Part shown: positions 35,543-45,250 of the stretch, piece after piece
How the letters are laid out: each line of letters opens with the position of its first letter
How positions within the stretch are numbered: position 1 is the first letter of the stretch
Assembly: GCA_018335195.1 (NCBI GenBank)
Contig: JAGXKN010000003.1
Coordinates: 70,351-134,350 of the forward strand
DNA: 64,000 bases
Reading direction: 5' to 3'
Origin: Desulfobacterales bacterium
Lineage (GTDB): Bacteria; Desulfobacterota; Desulfobacteria; Desulfobacterales; Desulfosalsimonadaceae
Notes under the pieces: model-generated
Seen by the model: only the letters and a program-made list of their open reading frames with translations
Told to the model about the DNA's origin: nothing
The model's database searches: none
Position numbers and translations under genes: made by a program

Positions 35543-36304
35543 TTAGATGCCGTAGAGGCGACGAGTGTTTTCGTAGGCTGCCCGGGCTGCGGCTTCCGGA
35601 CTTACCCCCTTTAGGCGTGCGATCATCTCCAGGACCACTGCCGCATTGGCCGGTTCGTTGCGCTGTTGCGGGTCCGGGCCCAGCACCGGGCTGTCGGTTT
35701 CCACCAGCAGGCATGAAAGCGGCAGCTGGCGAACCAGTTTCTGCTTTTGCCGGGAGCGCTGCACCGAGGGCGGCACGGAGAAGAAAAAACCGGCTTCAAC
35801 CGCAGGCCGGGCAGCCCCGGCTTTTCCGTCAAAAGCGTGAAGCTGGACCTTTCTGGCCCCGGTTTCAATCAGAAAATCCACTGCATACCGGCCTGCGGAT
35901 CGCGAATGCACATTCAGCGGCAGATCCAGTTCCAGGGAAAGCGCCACAAAGTCCGCCAGGATTTTCCGTTGGATCTGCCTGCCGTCTGGATCCTCGATTA
36001 CCCGGTAATCCAGCCCCACCTCGCCGATGGCCGCGATCCGGTCCCGGTTGTGCAGGATGAAATCCCGCATTTCTTGTGCCGCCGCCAAATCCGTATACGC
36101 GGGGTAGAGGCCGGCTGCTGCCAGCAGTTCCGGGTGCCGGGCTGCCAGTTCCAGGTTGCGCCGGGCGTCTGAAATGGTTTCGGAAACCGTGATCATGCGC
36201 TCGACCCCGGCTTCCGCCGCCCGCCGGATCACCGCGTCGCGGTCTGTATCAAAGCTTTCGTCACAGAGATGGGTATGTGTGTCTATGATCAGAGGGGTGC
36301 TCAT
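35543..36304 (-). CDS. TatD family metal-dependent hydrolase
   Basis: 253 residues, normal length for TatD-type deoxyribonuclease/amidohydrolases. The N-terminus IIDTHTHLCDESFDTDRDAV gives the first metal-binding HxH; GEVGLDYRVIEDPDGRQIQR carries the conserved Glu, NVHSR supplies a His, and LLVETDSPVLGPDPQQRNEP ends with the conserved Asp. Members are 3'-5' exonucleases or nucleases with roles in DNA repair and quality control. It converges with the MetE-like gene, 22 bp apart. The start is ATG at 36304 with a weak ribosome binding site. Confidence 0.88.
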   Translation of the reverse strand: MSTPLIIDTHTHLCDESFDTDRDAVIRRAAEAGVERMITVSETISDARRNLELAARHPELLAAAGLYPAYTDLAAAQEMRDFILHNRDRIAAIGEVGLDYRVIEDPDGRQIQRKILADFVALSLELDLPLNVHSRSAGRYAVDFLIETGARKVQLHAFDGKAGAARPAVEAGFFFSVPPSVQRSRQKQKLVRQLPLSCLLVETDSPVLGPDPQQRNEPANAAVVLEMIARLKGVSPEAAARAAYENTRRLYGI

Positions 36305-36626
36305 AAGATCCGATAATTGCTATTAATTTTAAAAAAGTTACTTATGATGTGTGCATGATTTCCAGGGCATGTTATTATAGGGAAAAAAAGGGAGCAATAC
36401 AAATATGGAGGTGTTAATGTGTTAACGCTTGTTAATTAACAGATGTTCATATGTGAAACACTCGGAGATTTCATCTGAATCCGGCGGGTTGTTAAAAAAA
36501 GCCTGTTCTATCAACTGCTTTGCAATATCTGCCATCTTCCGGGAGGGCTTGGCATAAAAATTGTTTTCGTTTCTCAAACGACTGGAAGAATGAAACCTTT
36601 TATTCGGGAAATGGAGGGAATAGCGC
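36305..36626. other. Divergent intergenic region upstream of the octaheme cytochrome
   Basis: These 322 bp are AT-rich with a GTTAA-rich patch (GTGTTAATGTGTTAACGC at about 36412). A rightward ribosome binding site (GGAGGG) sits just before 36627. I see no gene that I trust. Confidence 0.45.
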
Positions 36627-38270
36627 ATGCGGTTTTTAAACAGCCCCAAAAGAATTGTATGGGTATGGCTCGTACTGGCCGGCGTGGCATTTTTACCCGG
36701 TTTTTCACAGGCGGCAAAGGCGCCGGCTGAGCCGGAAAAAAATTACGGCGCCGCAGAGGCGCGCAAGGCCGCCTCTCAGCCGGAGCGGTGGACCACCGCG
36801 GATCACGGGGATTTCGAGAAACTGCAGCAGGAGTTTGACTCCGGCCCGGAAGTGACCAAGGCGTGCCTGTCATGCCACAATGAGGCCGGCAAGCAGATGC
36901 GCGAAACCATTCACTGGACCTGGATCTGTCCGGCCGATCCATCGGAGCAGATGGGCAAGGCCGGGGTGACGTTGAACAATTTCTGAGTCAACATCAAAGG
37001 CAACGAGGCTCGTTGCACATCCTGCCATGCCGGATACGGCTGGAAAGACGATTCTTTCGATCTGTCAAAAGAAGAAAACATCGACTGCCTGGTCTGCCAC
37101 GAACAGACCGGCACGTATAAGAAATTCCCTGCAGGCGCCGGTCACCCGGTGTCGGAACCCAAAAAATTCGGCGGAAAAACGTTTTATCCGCCGGACTGGC
37201 AGAAGGTCGCCCAGTCCGTGTCCCGCCCTTCGCGTGAAAACTGCGGGGGCTGCCATTTCTACGGCGGCGGCGGCGACGGGGTCAAGCACGGGGACCTGGA
37301 TTCCTCGTTAAACGATCCCCCGAAGAAGCTCGACGTGCACATGTCCGAAGAAGGCGCGGGTTTTGACTGCACCCGGTGCCACACCACCCGGGCGCATTCC
37401 ATCGCGGGCAGGTGCTACAAAAAGCCCGCATTTACAGAGCGAAAAAGCCTGATCGACGACGACATGATCGAGCGGATCGCCTGTTCCTCCTGCCACACGG
37501 AAACCCCTCACGCGCCCGGATCCAAGCTCGACGACCACACCGACAAGGTGGCCTGCCAGAGCTGCCACATCCCGGCCTTTGCCCGGCAGAACCCCACCAA
37601 GATGCGCTGGGACTGGTCCAAGGCGGGCCGGTTAACCGATGGGGGCAAGCCGGTGGTGGAAAAGGGCGAACACGGCAAGGCCGCCTATCACGGCAAAAAG
37701 GGGGCCTTTCGCTGGGAAAAGGATGTGAAGCCGGAATACTATTGGTTCAATGGTTCGCTGGAGTACATTCTTCTGACAGATCAGATCGATCCCGTTGAAC
37801 CCGTGGAGCTCAACCGGGTGATGGGCTCGCCGGATGATCCCAAGTCCCGGATTTATCCCTTCAAGGTTCATGCGGGCACCCTGCCGTTTGACACGCAGAA
37901 TAGGACCATGCTTTCCCCGAATCTTTTCGGCAAGGAAAAGGAGGCTTATTGGAAATCCTATGACTGGGACATGGCACTGGAGACCGGCATGGAAGCCCAC
38001 GGCCTGGATTTCAGCGGGGAGTTCGAATTCATTGAAACCGAATACCACTTCCCGATTACCCATATGGTGGCGCCTGCCGAAGATGCTCTGGAATGCCGTG
38101 CCTGTCATGCAGACCAGGCCCGGATGGCCGGCCTGACCGGATTTTACATGCCCGGGCGGAATCAAAACAACGTGCTCGATTCCCTCGGGTGGCTGATCGT
38201 GTTGGGCTCGCTGGCCGGAGTTGTCGTCCACGGACTCATGCGCAAAGTCCTGGCCGGAAAAAGGGGATAA
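36627..38270 (+). CDS. Octaheme c-type cytochrome, tetrathionate reductase family, predicted selenoprotein
   Basis: 547 residues if the in-frame UGA at 36984-36986 (residue 120) is decoded as selenocysteine. Signal peptide RIVWVWLVLAGVAFLPGFSQ; eight CxxCH haems (CLSCH at 80, CTSCH just after the UGA, CLVCH, CGGCH, CTRCH, CSSCH, CQSCH, CRACH), family motifs KQMRETIHWTW and CGGCHFYGGGGDGVKHGDLD, and a C-terminal membrane anchor (LGWLIVLGSLAGVVVHGLM). Homologues, as I recall them, read NNFC at this point; here NNF-UGA-VNIKG. Such enzymes reduce tetrathionate, nitrite or hydroxylamine in the periplasm. A cytochrome b561-type gene follows and could feed it with quinol electrons. GGAGGG precedes the start. 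Confidence 0.85.
36984..36986 (+). other. In-frame UGA, predicted selenocysteine codon
   Basis: The reading frame is open on both sides of this UGA: residues 1-119 and 121-547 are in one frame and together make one complete octaheme cytochrome. The codon replaces a Cys that I recall as conserved (NNFC), and a stem-loop with a GG-containing apical loop begins 13 nt later. Confidence 0.82.
37000..37016 (+). promoter_or_regulatory. Predicted bacterial SECIS stem-loop
   Basis: GCAACGAGGCTCGTTGC forms a perfect 7-bp stem (37000-37006 with 37010-37016) and a GGC apical loop. The loop starts 20 nt after the UGA, within the usual bacterial distance, and has the GG typical of SelB-binding hairpins. 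Confidence 0.78.
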
Positions 38271-38297
38271 TTTTCTTTAAGGAGGGAGCCGAAAAAG

Positions 38298-38933
38298 ATG
38301 GAAAACAACGATAAGAAAATATATCTGTATACCCGGTTTGAGCGTTTCTGGCACTGGGTCCAGGGCCTTTTGATCATGACCCTGATCCTGACGGGATTTG
38401 AAATTCACGGGGCCTGGAACCTGCTGGGTTTTGAAACCGCTTTTACCGTGCACAATTTCTGTGCTTGGTCCTGGCTTGTGCTCTATGTTTTCATTGTCTT
38501 CTGGATGGCGATCACAGCAGAGTGGAAACAATACATTCCCACATATAAAAAGCTGTTTGATGTGGTGCGTTTTTACGCCTACGGAATTTTTACCGGCGAG
38601 CCGCACCCGGTGCCCAAAACCACCCGGGCCAAGCACAATCCCCTGCAGCGGCTGACCTATCTGGGCATTGTCAGCTTTCTGGTTCCGTTTCAGATCATCA
38701 CCGGGTTCCTGTATTATTATTACAGTGCCTGGCCGGCCCTGGGCTGGGACTGGGCACTGATGCCGGTGGCGCTGCTGCATACCGTCGGGGCCTTTGCCAT
38801 GCTGGCATTTCTCATCGTGCACGTGTACATGACAACCACCGGACCCACCGTGTTTGCCCACATAAAATCCATGTTTACCGGATGGGAAGAAGTGGAGGGC
38901 ACTGCCGGCCACGAGTGGGAGATCAAGAAATAA
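38298..38933 (+). CDS. Cytochrome b561-type di-haem membrane protein
   Basis: 211 residues, four transmembrane segments. His residues in the helices (FERFWHWVQGLLIMTLILTG, FTVHNFCAWSWLVLYVFIVF, ALLHTVGAFAML and FLIVHVYMTTTG) fit two b-type haems of a Ni-hydrogenase/formate-dehydrogenase-like cytochrome b. It should take electrons from quinol and pass them to a periplasmic partner. It begins 27 bp after the octaheme cytochrome gene with a strong AAGGAGG site, so the two probably form a quinol-dependent reductase. Confidence 0.87.
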   Translation: MENNDKKIYLYTRFERFWHWVQGLLIMTLILTGFEIHGAWNLLGFETAFTVHNFCAWSWLVLYVFIVFWMAITAEWKQYIPTYKKLFDVVRFYAYGIFTGEPHPVPKTTRAKHNPLQRLTYLGIVSFLVPFQIITGFLYYYYSAWPALGWDWALMPVALLHTVGAFAMLAFLIVHVYMTTTGPTVFAHIKSMFTGWEEVEGTAGHEWEIKK

Positions 38934-38955
38934 AGGGCGCCGGGTTCCGGATTTT

Positions 38956-41900
38956 TCAGGCCTGATGGTTTTGCCTGGAAAACCGCTTTTTCCCTTTTTC
39001 AATCCACACATAAACCACCGGCACGTACACCAGTGTCAGCAGTGTGGAGACAGCCAGCCCGGAGATGGCCACCACGGCCAGCGGCGACAGGCGCTCCAGG
39101 CCCACGGCCAGTTCCAGGGCAATCGGGCTCATGCCCGCAATCGTACTCAGGGCGGTCATGAGAATCGGCCGCGACCTGCGCCGGATGCCGTCCTCGACCG
39201 CCTCGGCCAGGGCGGCGCCGTTTTTCCGGGCATTATCAATGTAGTCGATCAGCAGAATCGAATTATTCACCACAATGCCCGAGAGCAGAATCATCCCCAT
39301 GGCCGCGGGCATGCAGAAATGCCGCCCTGCTGCCAGCATTCCCCAGGGCACGCCGATAAAGGCTAGGGGAATGGCGGACATGATGATCACCGGATGCGCA
39401 TACGAGCCGAAGGTGATAACCAGAGCAAAATACAGCAGCACGATCGCCAGGGCCATGCTCTTGCCCAGCCGGCCGAAACTTTTTTCCATAAACGAGATTT
39501 CTCCGGTATGTTCGAGGCTGTAGCCCGCGGGCAGATCCATGTCCGCCAGGATTTCTTTGACCTGGCCGTGGAGAAAGGAAATGGGCGCTTTGGCCCGGTA
39601 TCCGATGACATCCACGGTGGGCTGCAGGTTTTCCCTTGTGATGCGGCTTTGCTTCCAGTCGGTCCGGATTTTCGCGATCTCCTTGAGCGGTACGGTTCCC
39701 CGCGGCGTGGGCACCTGCAGGGTGGAAACAGCCCGGATGCTGTTGATCTGCTCCGGATAAAACCGCATGCGAATCGGGTACCCATCCTGGCCGGCAATGC
39801 GGAACAGGGCGGCCTGTCTGCCGACAGTGGCCGCGGAAAGCGTGTCTGCTACTGCCTGCGGCGAGATGCCGTATCCGGTAAGTCTTTCCTCGTCCAAATC
39901 AATGAGGATTTCCCGCTTGGTAAAGTCCCAGGTGCGGGATACGGATTTGAGCCCCTTGACCTGCTGGAGCCGGTTTTTGACCTCGTCTGCCAGGCTGTTG
40001 AGAATTTGCGGGTCCGGCCCGGAGATCATGACATCCACGGGCGCGGCGATCGCAGACAGGGGCGTGGCGCCGAAGTCATATACATGAACGGTCTTTAACC
40101 CCGGAATTTTCGAAAAAGCGGCTCTCAGGTCTGCCTCAATTTCCCATATGGATTTCGGCCGCTCGAACCGGTTTTTAAAATGCGCCGTAATGATGCCTTC
40201 CTGGGGCGTGCGCTCGGATCCGAAGCTTATGACCGCCGGCTCGGCACCCACAGCCGTCGACATCCGGATGTATCCCGGGGTTTCCGTGAGAACCTGTTCC
40301 ATCCGTGCGGCCACCTTCCGGGTACGTTCCACTGACATACCGGGCCATGTCTCAAAGGAGACCTTTATGATGCCCGTGTCCATTGGCGGCATCAGGTCGC
40401 GGCCGGCAAGGGGCATCTGGCGGAGCCCGGCGACCAGCACCACGATGAGCAGCGGGCCGATGAGAATGAACCAGCGGGTGGTCCCCACCCGGAAGCCGGC
40501 CACAACGAATTTCTGAAAAGGTATGATCACTGCGTTTCGGATCCGCTCAATTCCGCTTTCCAACGTGTTTTTTTGCCCGCCCGGCTTGAGCAGACGGCGG
40601 CCGAGAAGCGGGATCACCGTGACAGAGGCGATAAACGAGGACAGCAGCGCCAAAGACAGTACCACGGTCAGGGGCCGCAGGATTTTTTCGGGATAACCGC
40701 CCACGAACATGATGGGCAGCAGCACGGACAGGGTTGTCACGGTACCGGCAAAATCGGCCAGAAAGATTTCCTTGGTGCCGTCCAGGGTGGCCCGGAACCG
40801 GGATTTTTCGCCTGAGGCCCCGTGTCTGTCGATGTTTTCGATCACCACGATGGCGTCATCGACCAGCAGCCCCACGGCCAGGATAATGGCGGTCATGGTC
40901 ACGATATTGAGCTCGTAGTTGAGCAGTTTCATGCCGGCAAAAGTCAAAAAAAACGTCACCGGTATGGAAAGGGCCGCCAGCAGCGTAATGCGCGTCCGGG
41001 CCAGAAACAGGAAAATCACGCACACCGTCAGGATCACCGCATCGCGCAGCGAGGTCATCAGGTTGGACACCGAGGTGCGGATCAGCTCGCCCTGGGTGTC
41101 TGCCACCTCGAAGGCAAGCTCGCCGAATTGCTGCCGGATTTCGGGCAGGGCCTTTTCCACGGATTCCAGGGCAGGGGTGACATGGCCGTTTTCAGCCCGC
41201 AGGATGTTAATGCCGATAGCGGACCTGCCGTTTCCGCGGAAAAAGGATTTCGGCGCTTCATATGCGGTTTTGATCTCCGCGATATCGCGCAGGTGGATTG
41301 CGCCGTTTTCCCCGGAACCGATAACGATGTTGCCGAGCTGGCCGCGGTATTCTTTTTCGCCCTGGATTTTGATCAGCACCCGATCATGATCCCGCAGCAG
41401 GGTGCCGCTGGGCATGTTCCGGTGTTGCTGCCCGATGGCGCCCAGTACCTGCTCCACGGAGAGGCCGTAGCGGGCCATGCGGTCGCGGTCCACGGATACC
41501 CGGATTTCAGGCTGAAAGCCGCCGAAAACTTCGGCGTCCGCCACATTTTCGATGCGCAGCAGGGCTTCCTGGATTTCATTGTCCCCGAGCTGGCGCACCT
41601 TGGGCATGGACAGTGAGGTGCCGGGTTTTGGCGATACCGCCAAGGTCATCACCGGGCTGGTGGCTTCACTGACCCGGAAGATCCGCGGCGGCAGCATGCC
41701 TTCGGGAAGTTCGGGCATGATCCGGTCAAGGGCCGCGCTTACATCGGTGACCGCTGCATCCAGCCCCTTTTCATATTCGAATTCGACTTTGACTGCTGCG
41801 GTTTCATCGCGTATGGAGGCCTGCACGCGGCGGGTCTGGTCAATGGCGGCCAGTTCCTTTTCCACCGGCCTGGAAATCCGGTCGGTCATGTCTTCGGCGG

Positions 41901-42063
41901 AGGCCCCGGGCCATATGAGCAATACTGCGGCCTGGGGATAGTTGGCGTCCGGGAACAGGTTCAGCGGCAGGGTGCGAAAGCTTATAAGTCCGAATACCAC
42001 GCCCAGGAGCAAAAGAGCGGTGACGCCGTGGGGCCGCTTGAGATAGGCCTCGACCCAGTTCAT
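38956..42063 (-). CDS. RND efflux transporter, inner-membrane pump
   Basis: 1035 residues, normal RND length, with about 12 membrane segments and two large periplasmic loops. The fourth-helix motif is AVGLLVDDAIVVIENIDRHG with the paired Asp residues of the proton relay; GEISFMEKSFGRLGKSM and AIPLAFIGVPWG occur in the second half. Likely a drug/lipid-type rather than heavy-metal pump, as the CusA-specific Met/Trp features are absent. Its gene overlaps the adaptor gene by 4 bp (ATGA), so both are translationally coupled. No TolC gene is adjacent. Confidence 0.9.
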   Translation of the reverse strand: MNWVEAYLKRPHGVTALLLLGVVFGLISFRTLPLNLFPDANYPQAAVLLIWPGASAEDMTDRISRPVEKELAAIDQTRRVQASIRDETAAVKVEFEYEKGLDAAVTDVSAALDRIMPELPEGMLPPRIFRVSEATSPVMTLAVSPKPGTSLSMPKVRQLGDNEIQEALLRIENVADAEVFGGFQPEIRVSVDRDRMARYGLSVEQVLGAIGQQHRNMPSGTLLRDHDRVLIKIQGEKEYRGQLGNIVIGSGENGAIHLRDIAEIKTAYEAPKSFFRGNGRSAIGINILRAENGHVTPALESVEKALPEIRQQFGELAFEVADTQGELIRTSVSNLMTSLRDAVILTVCVIFLFLARTRITLLAALSIPVTFFLTFAGMKLLNYELNIVTMTAIILAVGLLVDDAIVVIENIDRHGASGEKSRFRATLDGTKEIFLADFAGTVTTLSVLLPIMFVGGYPEKILRPLTVVLSLALLSSFIASVTVIPLLGRRLLKPGGQKNTLESGIERIRNAVIIPFQKFVVAGFRVGTTRWFILIGPLLIVVLVAGLRQMPLAGRDLMPPMDTGIIKVSFETWPGMSVERTRKVAARMEQVLTETPGYIRMSTAVGAEPAVISFGSERTPQEGIITAHFKNRFERPKSIWEIEADLRAAFSKIPGLKTVHVYDFGATPLSAIAAPVDVMISGPDPQILNSLADEVKNRLQQVKGLKSVSRTWDFTKREILIDLDEERLTGYGISPQAVADTLSAATVGRQAALFRIAGQDGYPIRMRFYPEQINSIRAVSTLQVPTPRGTVPLKEIAKIRTDWKQSRITRENLQPTVDVIGYRAKAPISFLHGQVKEILADMDLPAGYSLEHTGEISFMEKSFGRLGKSMALAIVLLYFALVITFGSYAHPVIIMSAIPLAFIGVPWGMLAAGRHFCMPAAMGMILLSGIVVNNSILLIDYIDNARKNGAALAEAVEDGIRRRSRPILMTALSTIAGMSPIALELAVGLERLSPLAVVAISGLAVSTLLTLVYVPVVYVWIEKGKKRFSRQNHQA

Positions 42064-43187
42064 CGGTCCTCCGTGCCGCGGTTCTCCGTAACCGGGGTAA
42101 CGCGGGTATGCGGTCCGATCCGGATGAGCATGGATTCGTCACCCACCACCACCCGGTTTCCTGCGGAAATTCCTTCTGCTTCAACCGCGATCCGGTCGCT
42201 GCTCCGGCCCAGCAAGGAAACTTCGGTCACTTTGATCCGGTTGTCTGCATCCAGGACCATGACCTGCCATTTGCCGCCGTATTCCACTGCCGCCCGCCGG
42301 GGCAGAATGGTGGCCTCCGGGGTGGTGCGGATGATATCGAGCCCGACCGTGGATCCGGACGGAAGCCCAAAGGGGCTCTGATCAGTCCGGATTTCCACAA
42401 CAGCCAGCCGGTCCTTGCCCGTTGCCGGGTGTATGCGGGATACTTCTGCTTTGACCTCCTTGTTCCCGTCGGTCAGTCGGATCGGAGTGCCGGGAGCGGT
42501 TTTGGCGGCAGTTTCCTGGGGCACTTTTGCCAGGATTTTATAGCCCGAATCCGGGGCTTCCACCCTGCACACGGCCTGGCCGGGCATGACCAGATCGCCC
42601 GGGTCTTTCATGCGCTCGGAGATCACCCCGTTAAAAGGGGCACGGATGCGGGTGTATGCCAAGGAGACTTCTGCTGCCTCGATTTGGGCGCGAAGACGAC
42701 TGACCCGGGAGCGGGCGGAGACAAAAGCGCTTTGGGCCGCGTCCAGGCCTTCTTCATCCACATGACCTTTCCGGAACAGTTTTTTGCGGCGCTCGTAGCG
42801 CTGCCTGCGCTCCTTGAGCTCGGCTTCCGCGCCCCGGAGTTCAGATCGGCTGGCTTCCAGTTCCTGGCGCAGCAGCCGGTCATCCACGGTTGCGAGCAAG
42901 TCTCCCTTTTTTACCGGATCACCGGTATCCACGCGCACGGATTCCAGGTGACCGGTCACCCGGGCGGAAACGGTTGCCGCGGTTTCCGGCTCGATCACGG
43001 CCAAGTAATGTTCCGTGACATCGATTGTTCCCTTTCGGGCCTCGGAAACATGGACCGGCAGGGCGGGCTGTTGCGGCGCGTCCATGCTGCCGAGTTCGGC
43101 CTTGCGGTGGCGCACCAGCAGCACTGCGGCCACTGCCAGCAGCACTAGTGCCAGGGCAAAAATAATTTTTCGGAAATGGCGTTTCAT
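42060..43187 (-). CDS. RND efflux periplasmic adaptor
   Basis: 375 residues. N-terminal membrane anchor (FRKIIFALALVLLAVAAVLL), barrel-sandwich halves with ARVTGHLESVRVDTGDPVKK and RIRAPFNGVISERMKDPGDL, a helical hairpin of about 70 residues between them, then beta-barrel and membrane-proximal domains. It links the pump encoded next to an outer-membrane channel. A TTGAC-N4-GTCAA palindrome lies about 90 bp upstream of the start, so transcription may be under Crp/Fnr-type control. Confidence 0.88.
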   Translation of the reverse strand: MKRHFRKIIFALALVLLAVAAVLLVRHRKAELGSMDAPQQPALPVHVSEARKGTIDVTEHYLAVIEPETAATVSARVTGHLESVRVDTGDPVKKGDLLATVDDRLLRQELEASRSELRGAEAELKERRQRYERRKKLFRKGHVDEEGLDAAQSAFVSARSRVSRLRAQIEAAEVSLAYTRIRAPFNGVISERMKDPGDLVMPGQAVCRVEAPDSGYKILAKVPQETAAKTAPGTPIRLTDGNKEVKAEVSRIHPATGKDRLAVVEIRTDQSPFGLPSGSTVGLDIIRTTPEATILPRRAAVEYGGKWQVMVLDADNRIKVTEVSLLGRSSDRIAVEAEGISAGNRVVVGDESMLIRIGPHTRVTPVTENRGTEDR

Positions 43188-43273
43188 CTTTAATCCTGTG
43201 GCAGTTGCCGGGGTTGCAGAGCGAATGCTGTTTGCATTTTGTTTAACTGTATACGCCCGTGTGCCGTTCGTCT

Positions 43274-43287
43274 TTGACCTGGGTCAA
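43274..43287. promoter_or_regulatory. FNR/Crp-type palindrome between RND adaptor and kinase genes
   Basis: TTGACCTGGGTCAA is a perfect inverted repeat (TTGAC/GTCAA) with a 4-bp centre. It lies 87 bp upstream of the adaptor gene and about 157 bp upstream of the kinase gene on the other side. Confidence 0.6.
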
Positions 43288-43443
43288 GAAACGCATCGGT
43301 TCTTGTTTTTTCTTGGTTCCATGGGGGATTTTTGACAATTGTGTATCAGGTTTTATAGTTTAAAAGCAATGAAGGAATATACCCGGGTGTGCTGCTGGGG
43401 GGTGATGTCCGGGTTGTCGACCACACTGTTTTTCAGGAGGCTT

Positions 43444-44451
43444 ATGGCGGACTATCCATTCTCTTCCGGCTTCCCGGAGGCTTCCAATGTCATTGAAACT
43501 CCCGGAAATCCCTTGAAAACAGCGCTTCTGGTTTCCGCCTGCTTTTTTGTCGCAGGCGTGAGCTACATTCTGCTTTCCAGCCGTATCGCCGCACTCACCG
43601 CAGCCACGATTCCGGAGCTTGCCTTTATCGAACAGATCAAGGGATTTTTGTTTATCGTATGTATGACCCTCCTGCTTTTCGGGGTGATTTACGGTCTGCT
43701 TTTGCGGATCCACCGGCAGCATCAGCGGATCATGAATTTCGGAAACCGGCTCATTGCAGCAGAGCGCCAGGCAACCGCCGCGGTGTTTGCCGATTCCGTG
43801 GCCCATGATTTGGGCAACATGCTCATGAGTCTGGAGTATTATACCGGTGAGCTGGCCGAAACCACCGGGGAGGAAAAAGCTGCCGCCCTGGGGCAGCTCA
43901 CCGAATCCCACGCCCGGCTCAAGAGCCTAGTACAGCGCCTGACTGCTGCAGGCGGCAGACCGCCGGGAGAGGCCCAAAAACAGTATTTCAATCTCGTCTT
44001 TGCACTCAATGACGCGCTGCGGTTTGCCGAAAAGCACCGCAGTGTGCGTTCCTCCAAGGTGGAGTTAAAGGCCCCGGGGGAATGGATGTTTATGGGGCAT
44101 CTGCTGTTGATATACCAGATGACCATCAACCTGGTGTTAAATGCGGCTGATGCCACGGGGTACAAGGGCCATATCCGGTTGCGGCTGCTCGAGAAAAACG
44201 GTTTTGCCGTAATCGAGGTGCACGACAACGGCCCCGGGGTTCCGGAAAGCCGGCGCAATGCGCTCCTGGAGCCGTTTTACACGACCAAGAAAGACGGAAG
44301 CGGACTGGGCCTGCTTTCCGTGCAGGCCTGCGCCCATGCTCATCAGGGAGAGGTCGTGATCGGAGACTCGGATCTCGGCGGGGCCTGTTTTGCGGTCTGC
44401 CTGAAAAAGACGCCGCCTGTGGTGGATGATGAGGCGGCGGAAGCTTATTGA
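43444..44451 (+). CDS. Membrane histidine kinase without extracytoplasmic sensor domain
   Basis: 335 residues from the ATG at 43444, chosen for AGGAGG just upstream; longer starts (ATG 43369, TTG 43339) lack a site. Two membrane helices (about 26-47 and 63-85) are close together, leaving almost no external loop. A HisKA-like helix has AVFADSVAHDLGNMLMSLEY, with HDxxN in place of HExxN, followed by an ATPase domain (INLVLNAADA, DNGPGV, GSGLGLLS). No response regulator is adjacent. It may sense membrane state or interact with the RND pump region; this is not known. Confidence 0.83.
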   Translation: MADYPFSSGFPEASNVIETPGNPLKTALLVSACFFVAGVSYILLSSRIAALTAATIPELAFIEQIKGFLFIVCMTLLLFGVIYGLLLRIHRQHQRIMNFGNRLIAAERQATAAVFADSVAHDLGNMLMSLEYYTGELAETTGEEKAAALGQLTESHARLKSLVQRLTAAGGRPPGEAQKQYFNLVFALNDALRFAEKHRSVRSSKVELKAPGEWMFMGHLLLIYQMTINLVLNAADATGYKGHIRLRLLEKNGFAVIEVHDNGPGVPESRRNALLEPFYTTKKDGSGLGLLSVQACAHAHQGEVVIGDSDLGGACFAVCLKKTPPVVDDEAAEAY

Positions 44452-44491
44452 AAAATGATTTCAATCCCCGGTCCAGGCCGATGCGTTTTTT

Positions 44492-45250
44492 TCAGCCGGC
44501 CTGCCTGCGGGGGCGGTTGTTGGGACAGGCCTTCAGACATTCATCGCAGGCCAGCCAGTAATCGTTTCCTGCCGTGTTGACCACCCGCTCGATATGGTTG
44601 AGCGCATCCGCGCCTTTCAGGGCAAGCGGGTAGATGGCGTGTTTAACCGAATAGGGCAGACAGATCATTTTCCGGAATTCGCCCGATTTGGTGAATGCCC
44701 CGGCCGGGCATTTTTTCTGACATGCATTGCAGCCCTTTGGGCAGGGATCCTCGGAGATGATCGGATCGCGCGGCATTTGGGCGCTTGTCACCACCCCGGC
44801 CAGGCGCAGCAGCGAGCCGTATTCCGGGTGATACATCTGCCCGCTTCTGCCAAAGGCGCCGAGGCCGGCGTTGACCGCAGCATGTTTCAGGGAAAGCATG
44901 CCCCAGGGTTCGGCCCCGTGAAAAACCAGGGGCGCGTAACTCGGCACGGCAATGGCGGCATGGGCGCCTTTTGATTCGATGAAATTGCACAGGGCCAGCC
45001 CGATTTCATCCAGGTGCCGGTAGACCGTGTGGTAGGATCTGTGGATACCGTAGAGATCGTAATCCGGGGAGGTCAGGACCCCGCGGGGGATCGGGATGCC
45101 GAACACGATCACGGTTGCCGCGTCCCTGCAGAGCCGGGCCGGGTGATGTTTTTCCGGGGCCTCGTCAAACCGGTCGACCGGGGCAAAGCCCAGGGCTGAA
45201 ACCCGGTCGGCCAGAAAACCGGTGATTTGCTGTTTCAGGGAGTCGTTCAT
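44492..45250 (-). CDS. 4Fe-4S protein related to epoxyqueuosine reductase (QueG-like)
   Basis: 252 residues from the ATG at 45250 (GAGGAGGG upstream). The N-terminal domain resembles the catalytic half of QueG-like reductases (DLYGIHRSYHTVYRHLDEIG, SYAPLVFHGAEPWGMLSLKH, AAVNAGLGAFGRSGQMYHPE). The C-terminal part has Fe-S motifs CPKGCNACQKKCP and CDECLKACPNN. It is shorter than full QueG and may be one of the many paralogous epoxyqueuosine-reductase-like proteins of anaerobes whose role is often unknown, including corrinoid activation. It converges with the upstream kinase gene. Confidence 0.8.
   Translation of the reverse strand: MNDSLKQQITGFLADRVSALGFAPVDRFDEAPEKHHPARLCRDAATVIVFGIPIPRGVLTSPDYDLYGIHRSYHTVYRHLDEIGLALCNFIESKGAHAAIAVPSYAPLVFHGAEPWGMLSLKHAAVNAGLGAFGRSGQMYHPEYGSLLRLAGVVTSAQMPRDPIISEDPCPKGCNACQKKCPAGAFTKSGEFRKMICLPYSVKHAIYPLALKGADALNHIERVVNTAGNDYWLACDECLKACPNNRPRRQAG

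Noticed and set aside
36549..36564. Sigma-54-like TTGGCATAAAAATTGTT upstream of the octaheme cytochrome
   Set aside because: The -24 part is good, but the -12 GC is replaced by GT, so it is below what I would call.
36422..36649. 75-codon leftward ORF overlapping the start of the octaheme cytochrome gene
   Set aside because: It overlaps the cytochrome start and its ribosome binding site, with no start signal of its own.
36627..36986. A truncated cytochrome gene followed by a separate gene starting at 37149
   Set aside because: Both pieces are in the same frame and join across the single UGA with continuous family sequence; the SECIS-like stem supports recoding rather than a pseudogene.
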